DNA of 64,000 bases from VRUE01 sp963737575 (GCA_963737575.1 CAVTTJ010000008.1:1-64000), one strand, 5' to 3'. Shown: positions 50,318 through 58,350, counted from the stretch's first letter. The notes: generated by a model from the letters alone, not told the origin. Numbers and translations: made by a program.

Positions 50318-51166
50318 TCAGAGATCCTCGCCTGTCAGCTCGGCGCTCAGCTCCCAGAGGCGGCGGCGGGCATCGGGGTCGTGGGCCTGCGCGTCGGCGG
50401 CGGCCTCGGTCTGGCGGTCGAAGAAGCGGCCGCTGACGCCCTCAAGCTCCGGCGAGGTCGCGAGGCGAACGGTCGCCTCGATTCCCGCCTCGAGGGTGTC
50501 GATCGGGTTCCCGTACTGCTCGATCACCATCTTGGTCGGCATGAAGGTGGAGGGGTGGAGGCTGTTGACGGTGACGCCGGTTCCCTCGAGGCGCTCGGCG
50601 AGCTCGGTCCCGAAGGTGATCTGGGCGAGCTTGCTCTGGCTGTAGGCGCGTTTGCCGTCGTAGGAGCGCTCGAGCATCGGGTCATCGAAGTCGAGCGGAG
50701 CCTGTCCTAGCGAGGCGACGTTGACGATCCGGGCGGGCGCCGAGCGCCCCAGGAGCGGCAGCAGCCGGAGGGTCAGGGCGAAGCCGGCGAGGTAGTTGAC
50801 GGCGAAGCGGAGCTCGAATCCGTCGGCGCTCTCCTGGCGGGTGGTCAGTTCCGGCCTCCCCGATCCGATGCCGGCGTTGTTGACGAGCACGTGGAGGCGC
50901 TCGTTCGAGCGCTCGACCTCGTCGGCGAGCGCGCGAACCTGCTCGAGCGAGGCGAAGTCGGCGAGGTGGGTGCGGATCCCCGTGTTCCCCGTCGCTCGCT
51001 CGATCTCCTCCGCGGTCCTGGCCAGTCGCTCGGGGTCGCGGCCGTGGATGAGGACGGTGGCTCCGTCGGAGGCAAGGCGCTCGGCGACTCCGCGGCCGAG
51101 CCCGTCGGTCGCTCCGGTGACGAGCGCGGTGGTCTGCTCGATTGAGCGGGACTCCACCAACCTCAC
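50318..51166 (-). CDS. Short-chain dehydrogenase/reductase, retinol dehydrogenase-like
   Basis: This is a 282-residue SDR. The nucleotide motif is TGATDGLGRGVAERL, with IHGRDPERL following the second strand (Arg favours NADP). NNAGIGSG, NVASLGQ and the catalytic YSQSKLAQITF are intact, and NSLHPSTFMPTKM is as in retinol-dehydrogenase/WW-oxidoreductase-like members. The start is GTG 51166. It is transcribed divergently from the Gfo/Idh/MocA gene, with 40 nt between the starts. Confidence 0.83.
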   Translation of the reverse strand: MRLVESRSIEQTTALVTGATDGLGRGVAERLASDGATVLIHGRDPERLARTAEEIERATGNTGIRTHLADFASLEQVRALADEVERSNERLHVLVNNAGIGSGRPELTTRQESADGFELRFAVNYLAGFALTLRLLPLLGRSAPARIVNVASLGQAPLDFDDPMLERSYDGKRAYSQSKLAQITFGTELAERLEGTGVTVNSLHPSTFMPTKMVIEQYGNPIDTLEAGIEATVRLATSPELEGVSGRFFDRQTEAAADAQAHDPDARRRLWELSAELTGEDL

Positions 51167-51206
51167 GATAGAGGGGCGGCGGCGGTAGCTTCAGGGCATC
51201 GAGGAG

Positions 51207-52214
51207 ATGAGTGCGACGGTCAACTGGGGATTCGCCGGTGCCAGCCAGTGGGCGGCGCGGTACCTGATCCCGGCGGTGCGGGCGGTCGATGATGCGGAGG
51301 CGGTCGGCGTCCACTCGAGCTCGGCCGAGCGTGGGGCGGAGTTCGCCGAAAGGACGGGCCTTGCGCGCGCCTACGTGACGCTCGAGGAAATGCTGGCCGA
51401 CCCGGTTATCGACGCCGTCTACATCGGCACGACCAACGACCTGCACGCCGGGCGCACGATCGCGGCGGCCCACGCCGGCAAGCACGTCCTCTGCGAGAAG
51501 CCGCTGGCGCTGAGCCTCGCCGAGTCGGCGGCGATGATCGGGGCCTGTGAGGAGGCCGGGGTGGTCCTCGCGACGAACCACCACCTGCGCGCGGCGCCGA
51601 CGATCCGGGCGATGCGGGCCCAGGTGGAGGCCGGCGCGATCGGTGAGATCGTCGCGGCGCGGGTATTCCACGCCGGCTCGCTGCCGGAGGAGCTCCGCAC
51701 ATGGCGCCTGCGCAGGCCGGAGGCGGGTGGGGGAGTGGTCCTTGACGTCACGGTCCACGATGCCGACGTCGTCCGCTTCCTGCTCGACGACGAGGTCGCC
51801 GAAGTCACCGCCCTGACCGCGAACCAGGGCCTTGCCGTGCCTCCGCTCGAGGACTCGGCGATGGGCGTGATGCGGATGCGCGGCGGCCAGCTCGTCTCCT
51901 TCCACGACGCGTTCACCGTGCCCGACGCGGAAACCGGGGTCGAGTTGCACGGAACGGAGGGCTCGCTGATCGGCCGCGAGGTGATGACGCCGGAGCCGAT
52001 CGGCGAAGTGTTCCTCCGCCGCCGCGATCAGATCGAGGAGGTCGCCGTCCACGAGCGGACGCCGATCTACGAGGAGGTGGTGCGCCGCTTCGACGCCGCG
52101 GTCCGCGGCGAGGGAGCGCCGCTCGCGTCCGGCGAGGACGGGGCGGCGGCACTGGCGATCGCCCTCGCCGCGCTCGAGTCGGCGCGCGACGGGCGACCGG
52201 TCGCCCCGCGTTAG
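51207..52214 (+). CDS. Gfo/Idh/MocA family oxidoreductase
   Basis: This is a 335-residue NAD(P)-dependent dehydrogenase. The N-terminal Rossmann fold has NWGFAGASQWAARYLIPA. The family signature HVLCEKPLALSL supplies the catalytic lysine, and the C-terminal alpha/beta domain begins near IGEIVAARVFHAGS. LDVTVHDADVVRFLL carries the usual DxxxHD-type substrate residues. GAGGAG lies before ATG 51207. Substrates in this family are sugars, inositols or related alcohols. No pathway partner is obvious. Confidence 0.85.
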   Translation: MSATVNWGFAGASQWAARYLIPAVRAVDDAEAVGVHSSSAERGAEFAERTGLARAYVTLEEMLADPVIDAVYIGTTNDLHAGRTIAAAHAGKHVLCEKPLALSLAESAAMIGACEEAGVVLATNHHLRAAPTIRAMRAQVEAGAIGEIVAARVFHAGSLPEELRTWRLRRPEAGGGVVLDVTVHDADVVRFLLDDEVAEVTALTANQGLAVPPLEDSAMGVMRMRGGQLVSFHDAFTVPDAETGVELHGTEGSLIGREVMTPEPIGEVFLRRRDQIEEVAVHERTPIYEEVVRRFDAAVRGEGAPLASGEDGAAALAIALAALESARDGRPVAPR

Positions 52215-52217
52215 GCT
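52212..52217 (+). promoter_or_regulatory. Leaderless-type -10 box TAGGCT
   Basis: TAGGCT is followed by GGGTTC and then GTG 52224. The upstream gene's stop overlaps the box (TTAGG), and no ribosome site precedes the GTG. Confidence 0.5.
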
Positions 52218-52223
52218 GGGTTC

Positions 52224-53273
52224 GTGCTGGCCAGCTTCCAGATGCTGCCCGAGCAGCCGGCCGACGAGCTCCTGGAGTCGATCCGGATCGCCGACGATCT
52301 GGGCTTCTACGGCTGCTACAGCGCCGACGAGATCTACCACAAGGACGGCTGGATGCTGCTCGCCGCCGCCGCGCGGGAGACCGAGCGGATCGCGCTCGGG
52401 CCGTGCGTCGCCCCGATCTACATGCGCGACCCGACCTACGTCGCGCAGCTGGCGGCGACCCTCGATGAGCTCAGCGACGGCCGGGCCGAGGTCGTCTTCG
52501 GGATCGGCAACATCGCGATGCTGCAGCAGTACGGGGTGAGGTGGAAGGGCACGCGCCCGATTGCCCGCCTGCGCGAGGCGCACCAGGTGATGCGCACTTT
52601 TCTCGACGAGGGCTCGCAGGATTTCGCCGGCGACTTCTACGTCTACTCGGGCGTGACAACGGCCGCCCGGCCGGTCCAGGAGCACCTGCCGCTGAAGATC
52701 GGCGCGATGGGCGGCCCGAAGTCGATGGAGCTTGCGGGCGAGGTCGCCGACGGCCTGATCACGGCGTGCGCCTACTCGACCGAGGCGCTGGGATACACGG
52801 TCGGGTGCTTCGATGCGGGCATCGAGCGCGCGGGAAGGAGCCGGGACGGTCTCGACCTCGGCGACTCGCTGCTGGGGGCGATCGCCGCAGACGGCGAGGC
52901 GGCGAGGCGCGCCGGCCGGATCCTCGCCGCCTTCTACATCCCCTCGATGCCGCCCGCCTTACTGGAGCGCCACGGAATCGAGGTCGATGAGGTCGCCCCG
53001 GTCAACGAGGCCTTCGCGGCCGGCGATGTGAAGCGCGCCCTCGCGTCCACGCCCGACGCGATCGCCGACCGCCTGGTCGTCGCCGGCACGCCCGAGGACT
53101 GGCAGCGGTGGCTGACCGAGACCTACGCCGCCGCCGGCCTCGACCACGCGCTCGTCTCCTTCACCGACCCGTTCACCCTGCGCTCGTGGGCGGGTGTCGA
53201 GATCGAGGGGCTGCCGCCGCTCCCCGAGCAGGTCAGGCTCTTCGGCGAGCAGGTCCTGCCGCACCTCAACTGA
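52224..53273 (+). CDS. LLM-class flavin-dependent oxidoreductase
   Basis: This is a 349-residue luciferase-like TIM-barrel enzyme. It has ELLESIRIADDLGFYGCYSA, RIALGPCVAPIYMRDPTYVA, the barrel strand RAEVVFGIGNIAML, and LKIGAMGGPKSMELAGEVAD, which are common to F420-dependent (Mer/Fgd-like) members. Flavin or F420 cannot be separated with certainty, though the actinobacterial context and the Ddn-like neighbour suggest F420. The start GTG 52224 is leaderless-type. Confidence 0.83.
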   Translation: MLASFQMLPEQPADELLESIRIADDLGFYGCYSADEIYHKDGWMLLAAAARETERIALGPCVAPIYMRDPTYVAQLAATLDELSDGRAEVVFGIGNIAMLQQYGVRWKGTRPIARLREAHQVMRTFLDEGSQDFAGDFYVYSGVTTAARPVQEHLPLKIGAMGGPKSMELAGEVADGLITACAYSTEALGYTVGCFDAGIERAGRSRDGLDLGDSLLGAIAADGEAARRAGRILAAFYIPSMPPALLERHGIEVDEVAPVNEAFAAGDVKRALASTPDAIADRLVVAGTPEDWQRWLTETYAAAGLDHALVSFTDPFTLRSWAGVEIEGLPPLPEQVRLFGEQVLPHLN

Positions 53274-53289
53274 GGCCTCGCGCCCGGTG

Positions 53290-53295
53290 TAGATT
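53290..53295 (+). promoter_or_regulatory. Leaderless-type -10 box TAGATT
   Basis: TAGATT lies 9 nt before ATG 53305 and 17 nt after the preceding stop. No Shine-Dalgarno sequence is seen. Confidence 0.45.
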
Positions 53296-53304
53296 GATCG
53301 GGCG

Positions 53305-53808
53305 ATGAGCGACGACGCCGAGACCACGGTTCTCGCGGGTGGCTGCTTCTGGATCATGCAGCAGCTGCTGCGCCACCGCGACGGGGTCATCTCGACCCGG
53401 GTGGGATGGATCGGGGGCAGGAACGAGAACCCGACGGAGGAGAACAACGACGGCCACGCCGAGGCGGTCGAGGTCGTCTTCGACCCGGAACGACTGTCCT
53501 ATCGGGACCTGCTCGAGTACTTCTTCCAGATCCATCGCCCCGATCTCGGCGCGGAGCTCGTCGGCCCTGGCTACCGCTCGGCGATCTTCTGCATGAGCGA
53601 TGAGCAGCGCCGCGTCGCCGAAGAGATGATCCCCGACGTCGACGCGTCCGGTCACTGGCCCGGCATGGTCGTGACCGAGATCGGCGAGGCCGGTCGCTTC
53701 TGGGAGTCGGAGGTCGAGGACCAGGACTACTTCGAGCGCTATCCGGACGGCCGCGCAGCCCCGTTCCCGCGGCTCGACAACGTGAGTGGCTCCGCTGCGA
53801 GGGGATAG
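53305..53808 (+). CDS. msrA: Peptide-methionine (S)-S-oxide reductase, MsrA-like
   Basis: This is a 167-residue MsrA-fold protein. The catalytic cysteine is in LAGGCFWIMQQLLRH. Typical MsrA has GCFWG-x-E, so here the residues after GCFW (IMQQ) are unusual. Other elements are conserved: TRVGWIGG, HAEAVEVVFDPERLSYRDLL, FFQIHRPD, GPGYRSAIF, and FWESEVEDQDYFERYP at the C-terminus. MsrA repairs oxidised methionine using thioredoxin. No resolving cysteine is seen near the C-terminus; the only other cysteine is in AIFCMSDEQ. The start is leaderless-type. Confidence 0.82.
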   Translation: MSDDAETTVLAGGCFWIMQQLLRHRDGVISTRVGWIGGRNENPTEENNDGHAEAVEVVFDPERLSYRDLLEYFFQIHRPDLGAELVGPGYRSAIFCMSDEQRRVAEEMIPDVDASGHWPGMVVTEIGEAGRFWESEVEDQDYFERYPDGRAAPFPRLDNVSGSAARG

Positions 53809-53811
53809 GCT
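53806..53811 (+). promoter_or_regulatory. Leaderless-type -10 box TAGGCT
   Basis: TAGGCT followed by GCCTCC and GTG 53818. It overlaps the end of the msrA-like gene (stop TAG at 53806-53808). Confidence 0.5.
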
Positions 53812-53817
53812 GCCTCC

Positions 53818-54240
53818 GTGAGCATGCTCAGCAACGTCCTCGGCGTCCACGAGAAGGTCTACAAGGCGACCGACGGTCGGATCGGGCACAAGGTGCTCGG
53901 CGTCCCCTGCCTGCTGCTGCGGACCGAGGGCCGCCGATCGGGCGTGACCCGGACCAACGGTTTGGTCTACGCCGAGGACGGGGACGACTACATCGTCGTC
54001 GCATCGAAAGGCGGAGACGACAAACCCCCGGCCTGGCTGCTCAACCTGCAGGCGAAGGCCGACGTCGAGGTCCAGATCGGCCGCGATCGCCAGAAGGCCA
54101 CGGCCAGGGTCGTCGAGCAGACCGACCCCGACTTCGATCGGCTCTGGAAAATCGCCAACGACAACAACGGCGACCGCTACAGCGCCTACCAGGCACAGAC
54201 GGATCGGCTGATCCCGATCGTGGTCCTCACCCCTGTTTGA
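53818..54240 (+). CDS. Ddn-like F420-dependent nitroreductase family protein
   Basis: This is a 140-residue split beta-barrel protein of the deazaflavin (F420)-dependent nitroreductase/DUF385 family. Characteristic segments are VYKATDGRIGHKVLGVPCLL, LRTEGRRSGVTRTNGLVY, YIVVASKGGDDKPPAWLLNL and the closing YQAQTDRLIPIVVLTP. Members bind F420H2 and reduce quinones or nitro compounds. This supports F420 use by the organism and, by proximity, by the LLM enzyme. The start is GTG 53818. Confidence 0.87.
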   Translation: MSMLSNVLGVHEKVYKATDGRIGHKVLGVPCLLLRTEGRRSGVTRTNGLVYAEDGDDYIVVASKGGDDKPPAWLLNLQAKADVEVQIGRDRQKATARVVEQTDPDFDRLWKIANDNNGDRYSAYQAQTDRLIPIVVLTPV

Positions 54241-54259
54241 GTCGGAAGGGAGCTCGACA

Positions 54260-54751
54260 ATCAGCGCAATCGATGAGCTGGTGAAGAACAACGAGGCCTT
54301 CGCCGAGGGCTTCGACAAGGGCGATCTGCCGCTGCCCCCGGCGAGGAAGGTCGCGATCGTCGCCTGCATGGACGCGCGGCTGAACCCCTATCCGATGCTC
54401 GGCCTCTCGATCGGGGACGCGCACGTGATCCGCAACGCCGGCGGTGTCGTCACCGACGACGAGATCCGCTCGCTGGCGATCTCCCAGCACCTGCTCGGAA
54501 CCGAGGAGATCATGCTGATCCACCACACCGACTGCGGGATGCTGACCTTCAGCAACGAGGAGTTCCAGGAGATGCTCGAGGAGCATTCCGGTGAGCGGCC
54601 CGATTGGCACGCGATGAACTTCGCCGACCTCGAGCAGGATGTGCGCGACTCGATCAAACGGATCAAGGGGAGCCCGTTCATCCCGAGGACGGACGCGGTG
54701 CGCGGGTTCGTCTACGACGTCAAGACCGGTCGCCTCGAGGAGGTCAGCTGA
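54260..54751 (+). CDS. Beta-class carbonic anhydrase, apparent ATC start
   Basis: This is a 163-residue beta-carbonic anhydrase. The zinc ligands are Cys and Asp in VACMDARLNPYPMLGL, then His and Cys in IHHTDCGM. DAHVIRNAGGVVTDDEIRSL is diagnostic. It interconverts CO2 and bicarbonate in the cytoplasm. The normal N-terminus (SAIDELVKNNEAFAEGFDKG) is in frame but begins with ATC 54260. GGAAGGGAG lies 7 nt upstream of that ATC, ideal for initiation. The first standard start, GTG 54281, would cut into this conserved helix and is 28 nt from the ribosome site. So ATC is used, or ATG was altered by error. Confidence 0.85.
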   Translation: MSAIDELVKNNEAFAEGFDKGDLPLPPARKVAIVACMDARLNPYPMLGLSIGDAHVIRNAGGVVTDDEIRSLAISQHLLGTEEIMLIHHTDCGMLTFSNEEFQEMLEEHSGERPDWHAMNFADLEQDVRDSIKRIKGSPFIPRTDAVRGFVYDVKTGRLEEVS

Positions 54752-54756
54752 GGGGC

Positions 54757-55734
54757 GTGGGATGGAGCGGGAAGCGGCGGCGGTTGCTGCCCTTCCTCGT
54801 TCTCGTCGGACTGGCCATCGCGGTGCCGGCCGAGGCCGCGGTGACCATCGGCCCGAACCCGCTGCCCGAACGAAAAGGGGTGTTCGGCGGAAGCCAGACG
54901 ATCTTCATGACCAAGGTCCTGCCCGGCGTCGAACTCACATCCCCGATCGACGGCGTCATCGTCCGCTGGCGTGTCCGGCGCGGCAGCCCCAGCGGCCCCG
55001 GAGCCCTGGGCGCAGGCAAAATCAGCCTCAGGGTCCTGAAAAGCACCGCCAAAGTGAATCGGTACACGGCGGTGGGGACCAGCAGCGCGCATGAAGTTCC
55101 GTCCAGCATCGAAGAACCGGATGTAAAAATCTGGGTCTTCCCCACTCAGCTCCCGATCGAAGCCGGCGAGACGATCGGCCTCGAAACCACGGCGCACGAC
55201 TTCCCTTACGTCGACAAAATCGGAGCTTCCTTTCTGGAACGAGTCAACCCGCTAGCCGACGGCAAAACGGGGCTTTTCGCCGAAGGCTCCCTCACGGACA
55301 AATTCGTCGACGTCAACGCCGACATCGAGCCCGACTGCGACCACGACGGCCTTGGTGACGAAACGCAGGACCCCTCGATCCCGCAGACTCCCGAATGCGG
55401 ATTCGTCCCCCCGGCCCCCGTGGTCGGCCCGCCCTCGCCGCCCGGCCCGGCGGCCCCCGAGACGAAGATCGACAAGGCGCCGAAGAAAAAGATCTCCACG
55501 CACGGCAAGCACGCGACGGTGAAGTTCCGGTTCGGCTCCACCGACCCTGCAGCGAGCTTCGAATGCAAGCTCGACAGGGGGAAGTACCGGAGCTGCAGCT
55601 CGCCGCAGCTCTATCTCGTCAAGGCGACCGCGAACTTCAGGAAGCACACCTTCAGCGTCCGCGCCAGCAGTGCCGCGGGGGTCGTCGACCCGACCCCCGC
55701 CACCCGCACGTTCAAGGTCAAGCGGGTTTTCTGA
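54757..55734 (+). CDS. Secreted protein with C-terminal cysteine-paired domain
   Basis: This is a 325-residue exported protein. GTG 54757 has GAGGGGC before it and a signal peptide (RRLLPFLVLVGLAIAVPAEA). The N-terminal 190 residues are a beta-rich domain of unknown family (VTIGPNPLPERKGVF, FVDVNADIEPDCDHDGLGDE, with a calcium-type D-x-D-x-D-G pattern). A proline-rich linker follows (PPAPVVGPPSPPGPAAP). The last domain (ASFECKLDRGKYRSCSSPQL ... KHTFSVRASSAAG) resembles the tail domain of the protein at 30162. It is convergent with the truncated beta-helix gene, overlapping it by 17 nt. Confidence 0.7.
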   Translation: MGWSGKRRRLLPFLVLVGLAIAVPAEAAVTIGPNPLPERKGVFGGSQTIFMTKVLPGVELTSPIDGVIVRWRVRRGSPSGPGALGAGKISLRVLKSTAKVNRYTAVGTSSAHEVPSSIEEPDVKIWVFPTQLPIEAGETIGLETTAHDFPYVDKIGASFLERVNPLADGKTGLFAEGSLTDKFVDVNADIEPDCDHDGLGDETQDPSIPQTPECGFVPPAPVVGPPSPPGPAAPETKIDKAPKKKISTHGKHATVKFRFGSTDPAASFECKLDRGKYRSCSSPQLYLVKATANFRKHTFSVRASSAAGVVDPTPATRTFKVKRVF

Positions 55735-56282
55735 TCAGCTTCACGACCTTCGTCCTCGACGCCGGTGAGCCGCCGGTCTGGGTGAACGTGAACTTCGCCT
55801 TCAGCTTGACCCTGCCGTCGCGTTTGAGCGATCGCAACGCCTTGCCCTTGGCCTTCAGGAGGAGCTTCACGGTCCCGGCGGCCTTCGCTATCTTGCTCGC
55901 CTTCTTCACCTTCTTCGAGCTGGCGAGAACCACGGAACCTGGACCGGGAACGACGACGGCGACGGTCGCCGTCCCCTTCTTCTTGTTCAACTTCACCTTG
56001 CCGAAGTGGAACTGGTTCGAGGGCGGGGGCGGCGCCTGCAGGTCGAAGGCGCCGATGTCGGCGCCATTGGCGCCAGGCGCAGCGGAGATCGGGACTCCGG
56101 GGTAGAGGACGGGACGTGTTTGCCCGCGCTGGTCGCTCAGCAGCGCACCGCTTCCCCTGTTGACCGCGGGGCTGCTCGCGGTGATTGACATCGTTTCGGT
56201 CGGGCCGCCGTTGTCCTGGAGGGGGCCGAGCTGGGGGTCGACGCCGAGCAGGGTCAGAAAGGTAGCGGCGAAGCGCGTACAT
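55718..56282 (-). pseudogene. C-terminal remnant of a choice-of-anchor Q/beta-helix surface protein
   Basis: The minus strand reads GVDPQLGPLQDNGGPTETM, then SPAVNRGSGALL, DQRGQTRPV and GADIGAFDLQ, the consensus closing part of right-handed beta-helix proteins with a choice-of-anchor Q region. A basic C-terminal domain follows (FHFGKVKLNKKKGTATVAVV ... FTFTQTGGSPASRTKVVKLI). The frame is open up to the tRNA-Thr gene, but the large N-terminal helix and signal peptide are missing. The gene is truncated at its 5' side close to the tRNA. Confidence 0.6.
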
Positions 56283-56300
56283 TGGGCTCGCAGACGAGCT

Positions 56301-56373
56301 GCCCGCCTAGCTCAACTGGTAGAGCACCGCTCTTGTAAAGCGGAGGTTTCCGGTTCGATCCCGGAGGCGGGCT
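56301..56373 (+). tRNA. tRNA-Thr (TGT)
   Basis: The cloverleaf is complete: acceptor GCCCGCC/GGCGGGC, D arm GCTC-n8-GAGC, anticodon arm CCGCT-CTTGTAA-AGCGG with anticodon TGT (34-36), a 5-nt variable loop, T arm TCCGG-TTCGATC-CCGGA, and discriminator T73. CCA is not encoded. It is the only intact tRNA seen in the window. Confidence 0.95.
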
Positions 56374-56378
56374 TGGCT

Positions 56379-56417
56379 CAGGCGCTTTTCCGAAGCTATG
56401 TTGCGGAAAAGCGCCTG
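56379..56417. terminator. Perfect 14-bp inverted repeat after tRNA-Thr
   Basis: CAGGCGCTTTTCCG (56379-56392) pairs exactly with CGGAAAAGCGCCTG (56404-56417) around an 11-nt loop, 5 nt after the tRNA 3' end. It probably ends the tRNA transcript or aids 3' processing. There is no separate T-run, although the left arm contains CTTTTCC. Confidence 0.55.
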
Positions 56418-56455
56418 GCGTTCACCGTGAATTGGACTCCCCCGAGGGGCCGGCC

Positions 56456-56764
56456 TCAGCCGCCGGCCATCGCCGCCTGGGCCTCGGCCAGTTTCGCGCG
56501 GGTCGTGTCGAGGCCCTCCTTGAACTCGAGCAGCGGGCGCACCTCCCAGGTGCTGAGCCCGAAGAGCGGGAACTCGGCCATCAACTCGAGGACCTCGCGA
56601 TGAGAGTCGACGTTCGCGACGCTGAAGCCTCCGCCCTCCAGGAAGCCGAAGACGCAGTCGAACGTGCCATCGTCGACCTTCCCCTCGAGCCAGGCGATGG
56701 CTTCGTCCAACATCTCGGGCGTGGGAGGCATCGGGCCGGGTGTAGCACTGACGAAGTACTTCAT
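56456..56764 (-). CDS. YCII/muconolactone isomerase-like dimeric alpha-beta barrel protein
   Basis: This is a 102-residue protein with the ferredoxin-like pattern of this superfamily. The strand MKYFVSATPGPM is followed by a helix (EMLDEAIAWLEGKVDDG), the strand pair CVFGFLEGGGFSVANVDS, a helix (REVLELMAEFPLFG), and the strand STWEVRPLLEFKE. Members are small-molecule binding or isomerase proteins. The function is not assignable. It is separate from its neighbours. Confidence 0.65.
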   Translation of the reverse strand: MKYFVSATPGPMPPTPEMLDEAIAWLEGKVDDGTFDCVFGFLEGGGFSVANVDSHREVLELMAEFPLFGLSTWEVRPLLEFKEGLDTTRAKLAEAQAAMAGG

Positions 56765-56836
56765 TGCATCCTCCTCCTCTAGGGGGTTCGTATGAGTCTC
56801 CCACCACGAAGGGGCCAGTCAAGAGGGACGTAACCG

Positions 56837-56968
56837 ATTTCGATCCGGCCGCTGGACGACGGCAGCTACGGCCTCGACGCCACCCCTCTGGGAGCGAGCG
56901 AGACGATCCGCTTCGGGCCGCTGGGAGCCGCTGACCTGGGGACGGCTCTCGGCGCCTTCGTCCGCTAG
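56837..56968 (+). pseudogene. Short 43-codon reading frame or gene remnant without standard start
   Basis: An open frame reads SIRPLDDGSYGLDATPLGAS and ETIRFGPLGAADLGTALGAF to a stop that overlaps the convergent SHOCT gene's stop (CTAG). Codon choice looks coding. It begins right after an in-frame TAA (56831) at ATT 56837, with GAGGGA about 8 nt upstream, and has no ATG, GTG or TTG. It may be the 3' end of a lost gene, or a tiny protein with a rare start. Confidence 0.3.
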
Positions 56969-58350
56969 TCGGACTCGCCCATCGCCCGCGCCTTTTCAGC
57001 CTGGAACTCCTCCTCGGAGAGCACGCCCTTCTCTTTGAGGTCGGCCAGCTTCGCGAGGCGGTCGAGGCGGGCGTCCTGGTCGTCGGCGGTGTCCGCGCCG
57101 GCCGCGGGCGCGCCGCCGGCCTTCTCGCCCCCGCCTTTGCGCATCTCCGGCAGCCGCAGGCTCTCCATCCGCTCGCCGATGTTGGCGCTCTTCACCGCAC
57201 CGGCGACGGCCGCCCTGGTCCCGCCGAACAGGTCATCGAGCTGCACATCGGGGTTTTCGCGTTCGGACTGCCTTCGCAGCTCGTGGATCCCCGCCGCGGC
57301 CAGCCCGGCGAGGATCAGCGCGGTGAGGAAGCTCCGCAGGCCCTGCGTGGGAGCCGAGAGGAAGTAGATGCAGACGACGATCGCCAGCAGCGCGTAGACC
57401 CAGGGGGTGTAGTCGCGGAGGAACGGCGTCAAGACCCGCCGCGTCGATTTCGCGGGTTTGGTCGGCGAGGCCAGCCAACCGGCGACCCCGAAGAGGACGC
57501 CGAAGATGATCACCGTGATCGCGATGCTCACCATCAATGAGGTGGCGATCGTCCAGGCTTCTTCGGCGGCCGGCTTGACGGTTTCTTCGACCACCAGTTG
57601 GTCGACGATGATCCCGCCGGCGATGCCGCGGAAGACGATCACGGCGAAGCCCGCCGCGACCAGGCCGATGCCGCAGAAGAGGACGGTCACCCAGCGGTCG
57701 TCGCGAGACAGGTAGATCGCGAGGCCGAAGAAGAAGAACGTCAGCAGGGTGAGGACGATCGCGAGGCCTTTGATCGCTGTCGCGATCGTCTGCGCGGTCT
57801 TCAGCTCTTCGGACTTGAGGATCACGATCTGCCCCGCGTTTTCGGGCAGTTTTTCGGCCAGCGATTGGCCGATCCCGACTTCGCCGGCGAGATTGGTGAC
57901 CAGGGTCGAGAGGTTCAGCGTCACTTCGCCTTCGCCGGTCGAGACGTTTTCCTTTTCGTTTTCGAGGACGGCGATCAGTTCTTCGTGCGCGGTCCGATTG
58001 GCGGCTCGCCAGAGCTCCTGCGCCCTCGCCGTCTGCAGGACCTGGTTGGCACCGCTGCCGGCGACGGACCGCACCGCGCCGGAGACCGGGCCGGCGAGAT
58101 TCTTGGTTTCGCCTGGCAGGATCCCTTCGAGTTCTTTTTCGACGTCGACGTTTTCGTAGAGGGTGTTGACCAGGTAGTTGGCGACCGTTTCGCGGATCTT
58201 CGTGTTGGCGATCAGCTTGTCGCTGGTGTGGACCCAGTCGTCGGTGTTGAGCGCCTGGCGTTCGATCCAGATTCCGAAGACGCTGAGGAACGCGAAGACC
58301 GAGCCGAGGACGACCAGGACCTTGACCAGCCGTCTGCGTCCGCGGCTCAT
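56965..58350 (-). CDS. Multi-pass membrane protein with C-terminal SHOCT domain
   Basis: This is a 461-residue protein. Helix 1 is near the N-terminus (LVKVLVVLGSVFAFLSVFGI). A large extracytoplasmic domain (about residues 35-195: LIANTKIRETVANYLVNTLY, LNLSTLVTNLAGEVGIGQSL) is followed by about five more helices. The C-terminal SHOCT motif is RLDRLAKLADLKEKGVLSEE, a short domain often found at the ends of membrane or oligomeric proteins. The function is unknown. Its codon use has many GAA/AAA codons compared with neighbours. ATG 58350 is divergent from the VOC gene with only 25 nt between start codons. Confidence 0.78.
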   Translation of the reverse strand: MSRGRRRLVKVLVVLGSVFAFLSVFGIWIERQALNTDDWVHTSDKLIANTKIRETVANYLVNTLYENVDVEKELEGILPGETKNLAGPVSGAVRSVAGSGANQVLQTARAQELWRAANRTAHEELIAVLENEKENVSTGEGEVTLNLSTLVTNLAGEVGIGQSLAEKLPENAGQIVILKSEELKTAQTIATAIKGLAIVLTLLTFFFFGLAIYLSRDDRWVTVLFCGIGLVAAGFAVIVFRGIAGGIIVDQLVVEETVKPAAEEAWTIATSLMVSIAITVIIFGVLFGVAGWLASPTKPAKSTRRVLTPFLRDYTPWVYALLAIVVCIYFLSAPTQGLRSFLTALILAGLAAAGIHELRRQSERENPDVQLDDLFGGTRAAVAGAVKSANIGERMESLRLPEMRKGGGEKAGGAPAAGADTADDQDARLDRLAKLADLKEKGVLSEEEFQAEKARAMGESD

